Assembly (NCBI RefSeq): GCF_018889995.1
Contig: NZ_CP076547.1
Span: forward strand, 1 to 64,000
Direction: 5' to 3'
Length of the DNA: 64,000 nucleotides
Source: Subtercola sp. PAMC28395
Lineage (GTDB): Bacteria > Actinomycetota > Actinomycetes > Actinomycetales > Microbacteriaceae
Part shown: piece after piece, positions 8,812 to 15,993 of the stretch
How the letters are laid out: the number at the start of each line of letters is the position of its first letter
Position numbering within the stretch: position 1 is the first letter of the stretch
Program-made: the position numbers and the translations under genes
Notes under the pieces: generated by a model
The model's input: only the letters and a program-made list of their open reading frames with translations
Told to the model about the DNA's origin: nothing
Database searches by the model: none

Positions 8812-9429
8812 CTAGCATTCGATAGCTCTGGAAACCAGACGATCATCGATCTGTTGCGCATCGTCGTCATGAAGAGCAACCGTTACGATACGGCCAGCTA
8901 TTCGTGTGCTCGATGCGGTGTAGCCGTCGTATCGGATGCCGTCGACCGGGATGACGCGCCCATCGATCGACAGTTCCAGGCGCGAGAGACTTTGGGCCTG
9001 AACCTCCCGCGTCCACGACTCCGTCGTCTGGTACCACTCTTCAGCGGAACCCATAACGAACCCCGGCTCGCGCATGCGTACATTGATGAGCAGGCTAGCT
9101 AGATGCCGCACAAGCGCTGAATGCTCGTCAGAGGCACCCCATCCGCTCGAAGAGCCCGGCACCTCGGTATGCACCTCTCCACGAAGTAAATGACCGACAT
9201 CGTCTGTGAAGCGGAAGTCCCCTCGTTCATCGGCGATCCAATACGACGACCCGACTATCGTGGTCGCCGCTTCGTTGTTGTACGTCGTCCAGCCTGCATT
9301 CAGTAGGCGGGGTTGATCCGTGAAATCGAAGATCGGGTCACCAAACTTGAACAATTCCGCCTGAGCCCGAGATTGTTTTGCTCGCCCGCCTCCCAAAATA
9401 CGCACACTGACCCCTCTCGACGATGTCAT
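8812..9429 (-). CDS. hypothetical protein, no recognised domain
   Basis: The frame is open to 9978, but everything upstream of 9429 overlaps the plus-strand gene at 9545 and is low complexity, so I chose the ATG at 9429 (205 residues). The product is soluble, with beta-rich stretches such as SYWIADERGDFRF, LLINVRMREPGFVMG and LSRLELSIDGRVIPVDGIRYDGY. The last part reads like a ligand- or self-recognition fold, but I do not recognise it. It is the first gene of the orphan cluster facing the EEP-family gene. Confidence 0.55.
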   Translation of the reverse strand: MTSSRGVSVRILGGGRAKQSRAQAELFKFGDPIFDFTDQPRLLNAGWTTYNNEAATTIVGSSYWIADERGDFRFTDDVGHLLRGEVHTEVPGSSSGWGASDEHSALVRHLASLLINVRMREPGFVMGSAEEWYQTTESWTREVQAQSLSRLELSIDGRVIPVDGIRYDGYTASSTRIAGRIVTVALHDDDAQQIDDRLVSRAIEC

Positions 9430-9544
9430 CAGCGTACTCGGATGGCATTCGGTACTGACCTCCCTAACGAATCGCATTTGCGCCCCTGCAACCGTCGCCC
9501 CTGGGTGTCGCACTTGACAGCGCAACATCACCACGTCACACTCG

Positions 9545-10555
9545 ATGCCAATGAATGCCACCCCTCCTTTGCCGAAGTTCCGGCAATCGACTTGGCATTT
9601 CATCGCGCACAGCATATCCATCGTTGTTCTTGTCCTCGGCGTTCTCCTTAGCTTCGCCGGGCCAATCGGGATCTCTCGATTGCCAATCATTGCGGGCATC
9701 GTCGGTGCACGCAATGCGCTAACTGTTGCTGGCGCTAGCGTCTGCATCGTAGGTATCGTGCTGCTCGTCGTGTGGAAACGCGCGCGGAGCGTGATCGCTT
9801 CACTCACCGCCGCGCTCCTTGTGATCACCCTGTTGAGCGGTGCGCAGGTCATTGGCAGCGGAGAGACGAACGACGACGCCGCACCCGTTAGCGAAAACCA
9901 GCTACGAATCTTGTCGTGGAACATCAACGGCGACCTCGCATCCCCCGCTACCGTCGCCGACGTTGCACGAGTAACCAAAGCAAACGTGGTCGTGCTACCA
10001 GAAATGACGCGCGCATCCGTAGGTGCCCTCCGAGGACTGTTGCCCGGCTATACAGTCAGCCCCAGCGTCGGCACACCCGAAGCGACCACGTACGTGCTCA
10101 CCAGTGCTGACCTCAGGTATCGAACATCCAGCGAGCAGCCGGGGCCGCACCCTGATAAAGAAGCAGTACTAACGTCAGACCAACCTGGCTTGCCCACGAT
10201 TGTCGCCGTGCACGGTTCGCAACCAGCCCTCCGCGGGAACGCCGACTGGAACGACGACCTGAACTGGGTCGCCCAGCAGTGCAGTCAGCTGAACACGGTC
10301 GTCGTCGGGGACTTCAACGCAACCGTCGACAACTTCGGCAACGGCAAACTCGGCTCGTGTTCAGATGCCGCGTCTACACACGACGGCGGAAGCGTCGGCA
10401 CCTGGCCAACGCAACTGCCGACGTTTCTCGGAATGCCGCTCGATCACGTACTCGCCACGGAAGACCGGCGCATACTGAGCTTCACCGTCATCACGAGCGC
10501 AGACGAGTCTGGCGCCCGGCACCGGCCGATTCTCGCCGTCCTGCCAATGGGGTAG
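9545..10555 (+). CDS. membrane-anchored endonuclease/exonuclease/phosphatase-family protein
   Basis: The 336-residue protein has three hydrophobic segments in its first 110 residues, then an EEP fold facing outside. Visible motifs are LRILSWNING at the domain start, VVVLPEMTR (metal-binding Glu), VVVGDFNAT (catalytic Asp/Asn) and MPLDHVLAT (Asp-His). The final GARHRPIL segment replaces the usual SDHRP. The arrangement matches the common actinobacterial membrane-tethered EEP proteins, whose substrates are mostly unknown. No partner gene is in the same direction. Confidence 0.85.
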   Translation: MPMNATPPLPKFRQSTWHFIAHSISIVVLVLGVLLSFAGPIGISRLPIIAGIVGARNALTVAGASVCIVGIVLLVVWKRARSVIASLTAALLVITLLSGAQVIGSGETNDDAAPVSENQLRILSWNINGDLASPATVADVARVTKANVVVLPEMTRASVGALRGLLPGYTVSPSVGTPEATTYVLTSADLRYRTSSEQPGPHPDKEAVLTSDQPGLPTIVAVHGSQPALRGNADWNDDLNWVAQQCSQLNTVVVGDFNATVDNFGNGKLGSCSDAASTHDGGSVGTWPTQLPTFLGMPLDHVLATEDRRILSFTVITSADESGARHRPILAVLPMG

Positions 10556-10659
10556 GCAACTTCGTAACCTTGCCATTCAAATCTCTGCGCAGTGCACGTG
10601 GTTTCACCGCACCCATGAACTCAGACACCATCCCGCCCCCACCTCGTTATTACTTCGAT

Positions 10660-10968
10660 CTAAGCCGGTTCGGCTCCTCCCCCGCGAAGCTGCCCCCAAC
10701 CAAACCGGCTTTCCGCGACCCAGTCCTGAAGATCACTTCTGAATCGCTCGCCAAGCCGCTCCTCAGACTCACTGAAACGGTCACTGAAAATCAACGTCGT
10801 CATCACCTCTCCGACCGCGACAACCTCCAGCCTGAACCCGCCCTCCCCATCAGACCAAATGCTCACCCGCTCCAACTCCCCAGGCCGCAGCAACTCTTTC
10901 ACGTGCGCCATCAGCACAGGAAGGGTCGACACGACAAAATCGCTCAGCTCCGTCGACGGATTTCCCAT
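10660..10968 (-). CDS. small soluble hypothetical protein
   Basis: I chose the ATG at 10968 (102 residues, MGNPSTELSDFVV) because AGAGAGGG lies before it; the frame opens at 11037 inside the upstream gene. The product has a helical first third and a beta hairpin (RVSIWSDGEGGFRLEVVAVG), and then a charged region. The gap to the upstream membrane gene is only 17 bp, so the two probably form an operon. No family recognised. Confidence 0.6.
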   Translation of the reverse strand: MGNPSTELSDFVVSTLPVLMAHVKELLRPGELERVSIWSDGEGGFRLEVVAVGEVMTTLIFSDRFSESEERLGERFRSDLQDWVAESRFGWGQLRGGGAEPA

Positions 10969-10985
10969 ACTGCCCTCTCTTGCAT

Positions 10986-11498
10986 TCAATTCTGCAGTCG
11001 AGCATCCGGCCGGGGTCGAGACCGAGACAACAGCCACGAGACGAAGAATCCAACCGCAACGGAGAACATCGCAAGGCCGAAATAACCAAACACGACGCCT
11101 TCTACGCTGTCAACGCCGGCCCCAGGGGGCAGCGTATCCGAAACCGCGCTCCCCATCGCCAAATTCGGGCCGAGGTGAAACAGCACCGTCATCGAAATGA
11201 TCGCAGCCACAATTGCCACGAACAGTCGAAGACTCACTATTGAGTGCAACCACACACCCCAAGTCCCCGCAAACCCGACACCGAAGACACCCCAGAACAG
11301 CATCCAGATTATGGCAGTTGCAGCAATCGCGAAGAGGTCGGTCAGTCGCAATGCCTCATAGATGCCCTCGAGCGGGACAGTTGAGGCGGTCGCCTCCGGC
11401 AGCCACACAAACGTGTCAGGCGTACCGAACGAGACCGTGGCGACAACAAGAAAGCCAGCGGATAAGCTGAACACCCAACGCCTAGTTAGAGAGCTCAC
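10986..11498 (-). CDS. four-helix membrane protein of unknown function
   Basis: The GTG at 11498, preceded by a GGGGGGT stretch, gives a 170-residue product; the frame is open to 11621 but the extra part is not hydrophobic and not family-like. Hydrophobic segments lie at about residues 6-23, 52-80, 90-108 and 135-160. A loop rich in Thr, Pro and Glu separates the first two. It is followed at 17 bp by the 102-residue gene. No family recognised. Confidence 0.6.
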   Translation of the reverse strand: MSSLTRRWVFSLSAGFLVVATVSFGTPDTFVWLPEATASTVPLEGIYEALRLTDLFAIAATAIIWMLFWGVFGVGFAGTWGVWLHSIVSLRLFVAIVAAIISMTVLFHLGPNLAMGSAVSDTLPPGAGVDSVEGVVFGYFGLAMFSVAVGFFVSWLLSRSRPRPDARLQN

Positions 11499-11658
11499 AG
11501 GACACCCCCCACCACGCCAAATCGAGCCTATTCGACACCTGAAACCCCACGATGCGTAGAGCCCATTCTCTCGCAGACAAGTCAGTTTGAGCGACTCGCC
11601 CGGCAGAGCAATCCTGCCCAATCTTAACCGTCAACTATTCCGGTCGCTATTCCGGTCG

Positions 11659-12072
11659 GTGCGGGTGCTGGGTCACTACTGCAATCGGTCTCGCGCAACT
11701 TCCCACCTCTGTAAATTGATCGCTCAAGCGCGCGGCGAGCACGTCGATCGCACCCCCGCTGTCGCCGTCGCCGAGCGAACGCACTTCAGCAAGCTCAGCC
11801 AGCCGGTACGCACTGAGATTCTTGCCAGGTACCAACAGGGTGAACGTGTGATCGATCTCGCGGCCGCGTTTGGTATCAGCGAGTGGTCTGTTCAAAACTT
11901 GCGCAAAAGATCAGGACTCGAACCGCATCCTCGGGGCATGAGCGCTGAATCTATCGCGCAGGCGATCGAGCTTTTCAGTGAGGGCTTATCGTTCATCAAG
12001 ATCGGCAAGCGAGTCGGGTTCGACCCGAAGACCATCGCTAAGGCGCTTCGTGCTCGCGGCATTGCGACGTGA
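11659..12072 (+). CDS. two-HTH DNA-binding protein of module A
   Basis: The 137-residue product is homologous to the products at 7049 and 14074. Helix-turn-helix one lies around VIDLAAAFGISEWSVQNL. Helix-turn-helix two lies around LSFIKIGKRVGFDPKTIAKALRARG. The spacing between them is constant in the three copies. I start at the GTG where VRVLGHY aligns with VRLLGRY and VRVLHLY of the others; the frame opens at 11587. It ends three bases before the stop codon of the convergent partner gene at 12076. The role is probably DNA binding at a nearby site, by inference from the fold. Confidence 0.7.
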   Translation: MRVLGHYCNRSRATSHLCKLIAQARGEHVDRTPAVAVAERTHFSKLSQPVRTEILARYQQGERVIDLAAAFGISEWSVQNLRKRSGLEPHPRGMSAESIAQAIELFSEGLSFIKIGKRVGFDPKTIAKALRARGIAT

Positions 12073-12075
12073 ACC

Positions 12076-12561
12076 CTATGCGGCCTTGTCGTGTCCGTCT
12101 CGCTTCTGTCGTTCCTTGACGATGTCGCGGAGGATGCTCGCCATTTTGTCTGCGTTGAGATTCGGATTCACTTCACTCAAAATCAAGAGTTCAGTCTTCG
12201 CACCTTTGGCTCTTTTCGGAGCGATTGTTCGAGCTGCGACAAACTCATACAAGCGCGGAGCAAAGAACGCAAGATGCGACAGTGCTCTTCCTGCTCGTTG
12301 GGGCAACGATGATGCGTTCGCTGCGGCTGCCTTGCGATGCCTGATCGCCTGGTCGTCGGTGAGCTTTTCGGTGAAGGCGTAGAAATCGTGGAGCGCCCAT
12401 TGCTCGTTTGGTTTGAGCATGATGAAGGCCCCGCCGCCTTCTACTTTCCACTCTTCGGTGAGCTGGTTACGTTGATTGAGGTAGTGCTGGTTTGTAAGTC
12501 TTGTCATAGCCTCAAACGGCTGATTATGAGGGCCGGCCGCAGAATTCGTCAACACGCACAT
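12076..12561 (-). CDS. 161-residue partner protein of module A (conserved with 14496)
   Basis: This protein aligns over its first half with the product at 14496. Shared positions include MxRLxxxxYLxQRxxLxEEW, then AFxxLxPxEQxAxHDF, then HRK and SLPQxAGRA. I do not recognise the family. It starts at an ATG immediately after the TAG of the upstream 412-codon gene (TAGATG), so it is probably translated by coupling; the ATG at 12507, where the alignment begins, is an alternative start. The C-terminal third is Lys/Arg-rich and helical. It is convergent with the HTH gene of the same module. Confidence 0.7.
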   Translation of the reverse strand: MCVLTNSAAGPHNQPFEAMTRLTNQHYLNQRNQLTEEWKVEGGGAFIMLKPNEQWALHDFYAFTEKLTDDQAIRHRKAAAANASSLPQRAGRALSHLAFFAPRLYEFVAARTIAPKRAKGAKTELLILSEVNPNLNADKMASILRDIVKERQKRDGHDKAA

Positions 12562-13800
12562 CTAATCGAGCGGTGATTTGTAGATGCCCACACGCGGGTT
12601 GCTCCAATCTCTCAGCGAGGCCGCGAAGTGCGAATAGACATGCTGCGTGAATTTCACGCGATCGCTCGGGATTTTCGAATAGTCTCCGTACATTTGGAGG
12701 TCCTCGTCAGTGGCCCAATTGACTGCGTAGTTGAACCGGTCATACAGTGGCGCGTCGTTCTCGATGAACCAGAAATACTCCACGCTTTGTTCCACTTCGC
12801 CAACGACCGTGCGCAGGTTTGATGTACCGGCGTCCGCGACATGTTCGCTAGGGGCTTTTTCAAGCAAACCCGCCACCTCGTTCAGCATTCCCGCCACAAG
12901 GTGAGCGACGTAGAGGCTGGCCAACAGCTTGGCTGTGTTGGTGTATTCCTGGCCTTTTCCAATCGCCGGCCGCCCACTCCTGTGATTCGCGTTGATATGC
13001 AGACTCTTAGCGGCATCATCTGTCGGATGAAGGAACGTTCCGAGAAAGGTGTAGTGCGCGTTGATCCGATGTCGTTCTGCCTTACTCATCAGGTCATTTA
13101 TTTCAAGGCACTGCAAGAGGGCGTCGTATGACAGGTAGTGCTGATACCGATACGTCGTCTCCAGCCGGTAGGTCTTTTGCGAAGCGACAACCCCAGGGTC
13201 CGGGGCAGTGTAGTCGAAGTAGTCCTCGTCCTTGAGGCGCATTGCTTCTGGCCGAAATTCCTGGAAGTGAAGAAAGTAATGATAGGGAATGAAGAAGTTC
13301 GGGTTGGTCTGATCGCGCAGACCCTTGAAGACATACATCAGGTGTTTGCTTCGGCGCGGGTACATCTCGACGTAGAGACAGGCCAAATCCTCACCGTTGG
13401 CATGCTTGGCGGCAAGTTCCTCCTGTTGCTTCAGTAGTCGCGCCTTGACCTCGGCTGGTTTGAAGGTTTCGAGCGTTTGAAGCTGAAAGAACTTATCGCC
13501 TCGACAGAGCAGTTTGAACAGCAGGTAGTTCTCGAGCATGGCCCGGCATAACCCGAGCGCATCAGCAATCCGATCTTGCTCGATAAGAAGCAAGCAGGAC
13601 TCGGCCGTCTCTAGCCTGAAGTTAAGGAACTCGATGATGTCCCCATACATCATGTTGTAATTAGCTCCGAATTTGATTTCGTTGCCCCACGCGACGTAAG
13701 TAGCCATCATGTCGCGGGTCCCCTGAATAACCCGATCGAGTTCGACCTTCACCTGGTTGGGTTTCTCGCCTGCTTCACCGCTGCTCATTCCTTTCAGCAT
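12562..13800 (-). CDS. cargo protein of module A, possibly DUF5677-like
   Basis: The 412-residue protein is mostly helical. The stretch with AESCLLLIEQDRIADALGLCRAMLENYLLFKLL resembles DUF5677-type proteins, which have an (R/C)xxLExxLLxKYL pattern. The second half includes AHYTFLGTFLHPTDDAAK and an aromatic-rich region. I cannot assign an enzymatic function. It lies behind the partner gene in the position taken in module B by two unrelated genes. Start at 13800 or the ATG at 13788; neither has a clear ribosome binding site. Confidence 0.6.
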   Translation of the reverse strand: MLKGMSSGEAGEKPNQVKVELDRVIQGTRDMMATYVAWGNEIKFGANYNMMYGDIIEFLNFRLETAESCLLLIEQDRIADALGLCRAMLENYLLFKLLCRGDKFFQLQTLETFKPAEVKARLLKQQEELAAKHANGEDLACLYVEMYPRRSKHLMYVFKGLRDQTNPNFFIPYHYFLHFQEFRPEAMRLKDEDYFDYTAPDPGVVASQKTYRLETTYRYQHYLSYDALLQCLEINDLMSKAERHRINAHYTFLGTFLHPTDDAAKSLHINANHRSGRPAIGKGQEYTNTAKLLASLYVAHLVAGMLNEVAGLLEKAPSEHVADAGTSNLRTVVGEVEQSVEYFWFIENDAPLYDRFNYAVNWATDEDLQMYGDYSKIPSDRVKFTQHVYSHFAASLRDWSNPRVGIYKSPLD

Positions 13801-13851
13801 GCGCCATAGTGCTCAGATTTTCCACGACAAACGTACGTTTTACAACACCAT

Positions 13852-14037
13852 CGGTACATCGCACGGGGGTGAGAATCTGGTGAAAACACCAAGAGAACGT
13901 GTACCGATACCTACCTAACGGCGCCTACTGCAATAGTGATGACAGGGGTCGGCGACTCGAATCCGGGCGTCAGGAAATCGAACGAAAATGCTGATGAAAA
14001 GCAAAAGAGGCCTCGTCGGTACAACGTGACCTCTGTA
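13852..14037. repeat. imperfect direct repeat E1, left flank of module B
   Basis: Five short motifs occur in the same order as in the copy at 17686-17895: CGGTACATCG (13852), TACCGAT (13902), GGGGTC (13945), GATGAAAAGC (13993) and GACCTCTGTA (14028). The last two are 35 bp apart in both copies, and the middle pair 43 and 44 bp apart. E1 also holds a 9-bp inverted repeat (ATCGGTACA / TGTACCGAT) enclosing TGGTG-AAAA-CACCA. The region also has to contain the promoters of the two diverging genes. Confidence 0.6.
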
Positions 14038-14073
14038 ATAAATGCTCATAAACATGAATAATGCTTATGTTTG

Positions 14074-14499
14074 GTGCGGGTCTTGCATCTTTACTCAAAA
14101 CATTGCGCAGTAGCCGTTTCACCTCTGTTACTACTAGACCGGTCGCACCGATCTCGAAGACCAGCAGTTAAATTGTCGACCCCTGTTGGATCGGCACGCC
14201 AATTGCGTGAGCACGAAGTTGATGAGCTCGTTGCGCGCTATCTCGAAATCAGGAACATGAGGCAGCTGGCACGCGAGTTTCGCGTGTCCAGAACGACCGT
14301 TGCAAAACACCTGGCCGATCGCGGTGTCGATACGACCGTCGGCATGAAGCCTAGCGACGTGACGAAAGCTGTTGAGCTATACGCCGACGGGCTCTCCAGT
14401 ATCACCATCGGTAAGCGGCTCGGCTTCGACAACCACACGATACTTGGTGCCCTCCGCGCCCAGGACGTTCCCATTCGCCAGGCGCTCGGCAAGAACTAG
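14074..14499 (+). CDS. two-HTH DNA-binding protein of module B
   Basis: This 141-residue paralogue of the products at 7049 and 11659 has helix-turn-helix one at MRQLAREFRVSRTTVAKHL and helix-turn-helix two at LSSITIGKRLGFDNHTILGAL. The match to the module A copy is best in the second (GLSxIxIGKRxGFDxxTI). The GTG at 14074 begins the shared VRxLxxY start; a TTG lies one codon before it. TTATGT a few bases upstream could be a -10 box of a leaderless promoter inside repeat E1. The stop overlaps the convergent partner gene by four bases. Confidence 0.7.
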   Translation: MRVLHLYSKHCAVAVSPLLLLDRSHRSRRPAVKLSTPVGSARQLREHEVDELVARYLEIRNMRQLAREFRVSRTTVAKHLADRGVDTTVGMKPSDVTKAVELYADGLSSITIGKRLGFDNHTILGALRAQDVPIRQALGKN

Positions 14500-14981
14500 C
14501 GCCGGGGATTACGATCGCTTGGCATGGTTGGTGGTGGGCCAAGTTTCGCGAGATCAAGAATGATTCTTACGAAAGCCCTGGGGTCTAGCTCGGGCTGCAC
14601 CTGACTAAAGACGGCCACCTTCCGGCCACTCGCAGACCAGTGACGCGCTCGCTCCCCAACGGGCCGGGAGGGTTGGGGTTCAATCGGTAGGTTCAGAAAC
14701 GGACGAATACGAGCGAAGGCTCGTCCAGCCTGCTGCGGCAGAGACGGTCGAAAGCTTGTGATGCCCTTACGGTGCGCCACAAGCTCAGGCGCGGACAAGT
14801 CTTTGGCTAGCTCGAAGAAGTCGTGGATCGCGAACTGTTCCGTTGGCGAGAGAACGACAAATGCGTAGGCATCATGCTCAAACCACTCTTCACGAAGAGC
14901 AGCACGCTGACGAAGATAATCCAGAGTACTTAAGCGCGGCATTGTGGCCGCCACTATGAGCCCCGTCGGCTTTGCGGTCAA
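14496..14981 (-). CDS. 161-residue partner protein of module B (conserved with 12076)
   Basis: Same length as its homologue at 12076 if the longest frames are used. It shares the MxRL....YLxQRxxLxEEW start, AFVVLSPTEQFAIHDFFELAKDLS, HRK and PSLPQQAGRAFARI. The TTG at 14981 lies 10 bases after the stop of the 333-codon cargo gene; the ATG at 14942, where the alignment to the paralogue begins, is the alternative start. No domain recognised. Conservation of the N-terminal half and divergence of the C-terminal part suggest that the first half carries the core function. Confidence 0.7.
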   Translation of the reverse strand: MTAKPTGLIVAATMPRLSTLDYLRQRAALREEWFEHDAYAFVVLSPTEQFAIHDFFELAKDLSAPELVAHRKGITSFRPSLPQQAGRAFARIRPFLNLPIEPQPSRPVGERARHWSASGRKVAVFSQVQPELDPRAFVRIILDLAKLGPPPTMPSDRNPRR

Positions 14982-14991
14982 GCATGAGCGT

Positions 14992-15993
14992 CTACCCTGC
15001 TCGCGTCATTTGAAACCAAGGGCCCTGTGGAATGTCGTGATGATCTACACCAATCTCCATCGCCCAGCGCTGGAGTAGTCGCGCGATCTTGTCAACAACT
15101 TGATCAGTCGCTGAGACGTCCACCGGAATGCTCATGGGGATCTGCGCCAAGAGTGCCGTGTACTCTCCCCACCACCGGGCGACCTCCTCTCGCCAGAAAG
15201 AAAGATCAGCTATTTCCGCGGGAACGTGCGAGAACGAGTCGTCATCATCCCTGAGCTCCGCCGCGTAATAGCTGAGCACCTTCCACAAATCATGCAGCGC
15301 GGTGAGTGTCATCATCATGCACTTCTGGAAGTAGTTCGGATCAGTGCGAGAGACCGCAGGAAGCTCCTCTTCAATTATCTGGTCCCAAGCCCGGAACGAG
15401 GCACTCAACTGCTCCACCGTCATTATCGCTGGAGTGAGCTCCGTACGATTCGCCAGGTATTCGGCGAGATGCTCTTCAACCTGATGAGCGGCCATCGACA
15501 CGAACTGAACCATTGCGTTACCGTAGTCTCGCCGTCGATGGACATCGAAAGCATCTTTTCCGTCGTGAAAGATACTGGCATGAACAGCCTCATGGGCCGC
15601 CACGTGTTGGATGTAACGGTCGCGTTCTTCTCTAGCTCCGCGGTCTTCGGTTGAAAGAAGCCAGTAGATCGGGACAAGGATGTCGACTACCCCGTCCGCG
15701 TTTGGCGGCATCGTCTTTGCGGCGACAATGCCGCCCCCGCGCTCCATTGTGTAAGCGTTCCCGGGCCGGTCCTCCCGCGCGTTAACAGCGGCGACCAGGT
15801 CACCTGCAAGTACCAATCTCGTCTTCGCTAGATCCTCAGGACGAAGCGCAGCCTTAACGGATTGAACTAGCTGCGCCAGAGAAGACTTGTCTTCCCGGGT
15901 TCTGTAGTCCGCCAGTATGTCATCGAGCTCCTCCTGCGAGAGATTCTCGAAGACAAGCGCCGAACCTTGATCGCTGTCGGCCAGCTTCGTCAT
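14992..15993 (-). CDS. cargo protein of module B with an HExxH metallopeptidase-like motif
   Basis: The 333-residue protein has an HEAVH sequence at residues 134-138, in a helix reading IQHVAAHEAVHASIFHDG. About 36 residues later comes QVEEHLAEYLANR (171-183), where Glu173, Glu174 or Glu178 could give the third zinc ligand of a gluzincin-like site. This suggests a zinc metallopeptidase, but the motif alone is not proof and I do not recognise the family. The gene overlaps the upstream 545-codon gene by four bases (ATGA), so the two are coupled. Confidence 0.65.
   Translation of the reverse strand: MTKLADSDQGSALVFENLSQEELDDILADYRTREDKSSLAQLVQSVKAALRPEDLAKTRLVLAGDLVAAVNAREDRPGNAYTMERGGGIVAAKTMPPNADGVVDILVPIYWLLSTEDRGAREERDRYIQHVAAHEAVHASIFHDGKDAFDVHRRRDYGNAMVQFVSMAAHQVEEHLAEYLANRTELTPAIMTVEQLSASFRAWDQIIEEELPAVSRTDPNYFQKCMMMTLTALHDLWKVLSYYAAELRDDDDSFSHVPAEIADLSFWREEVARWWGEYTALLAQIPMSIPVDVSATDQVVDKIARLLQRWAMEIGVDHHDIPQGPWFQMTRAG

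Noticed and set aside
9430..9978. N-terminal extension of the 8812 gene
   Set aside because: It overlaps the membrane part of the EEP-family gene at 9545 and is low complexity; the ATG at 9429 gives a sensible protein.
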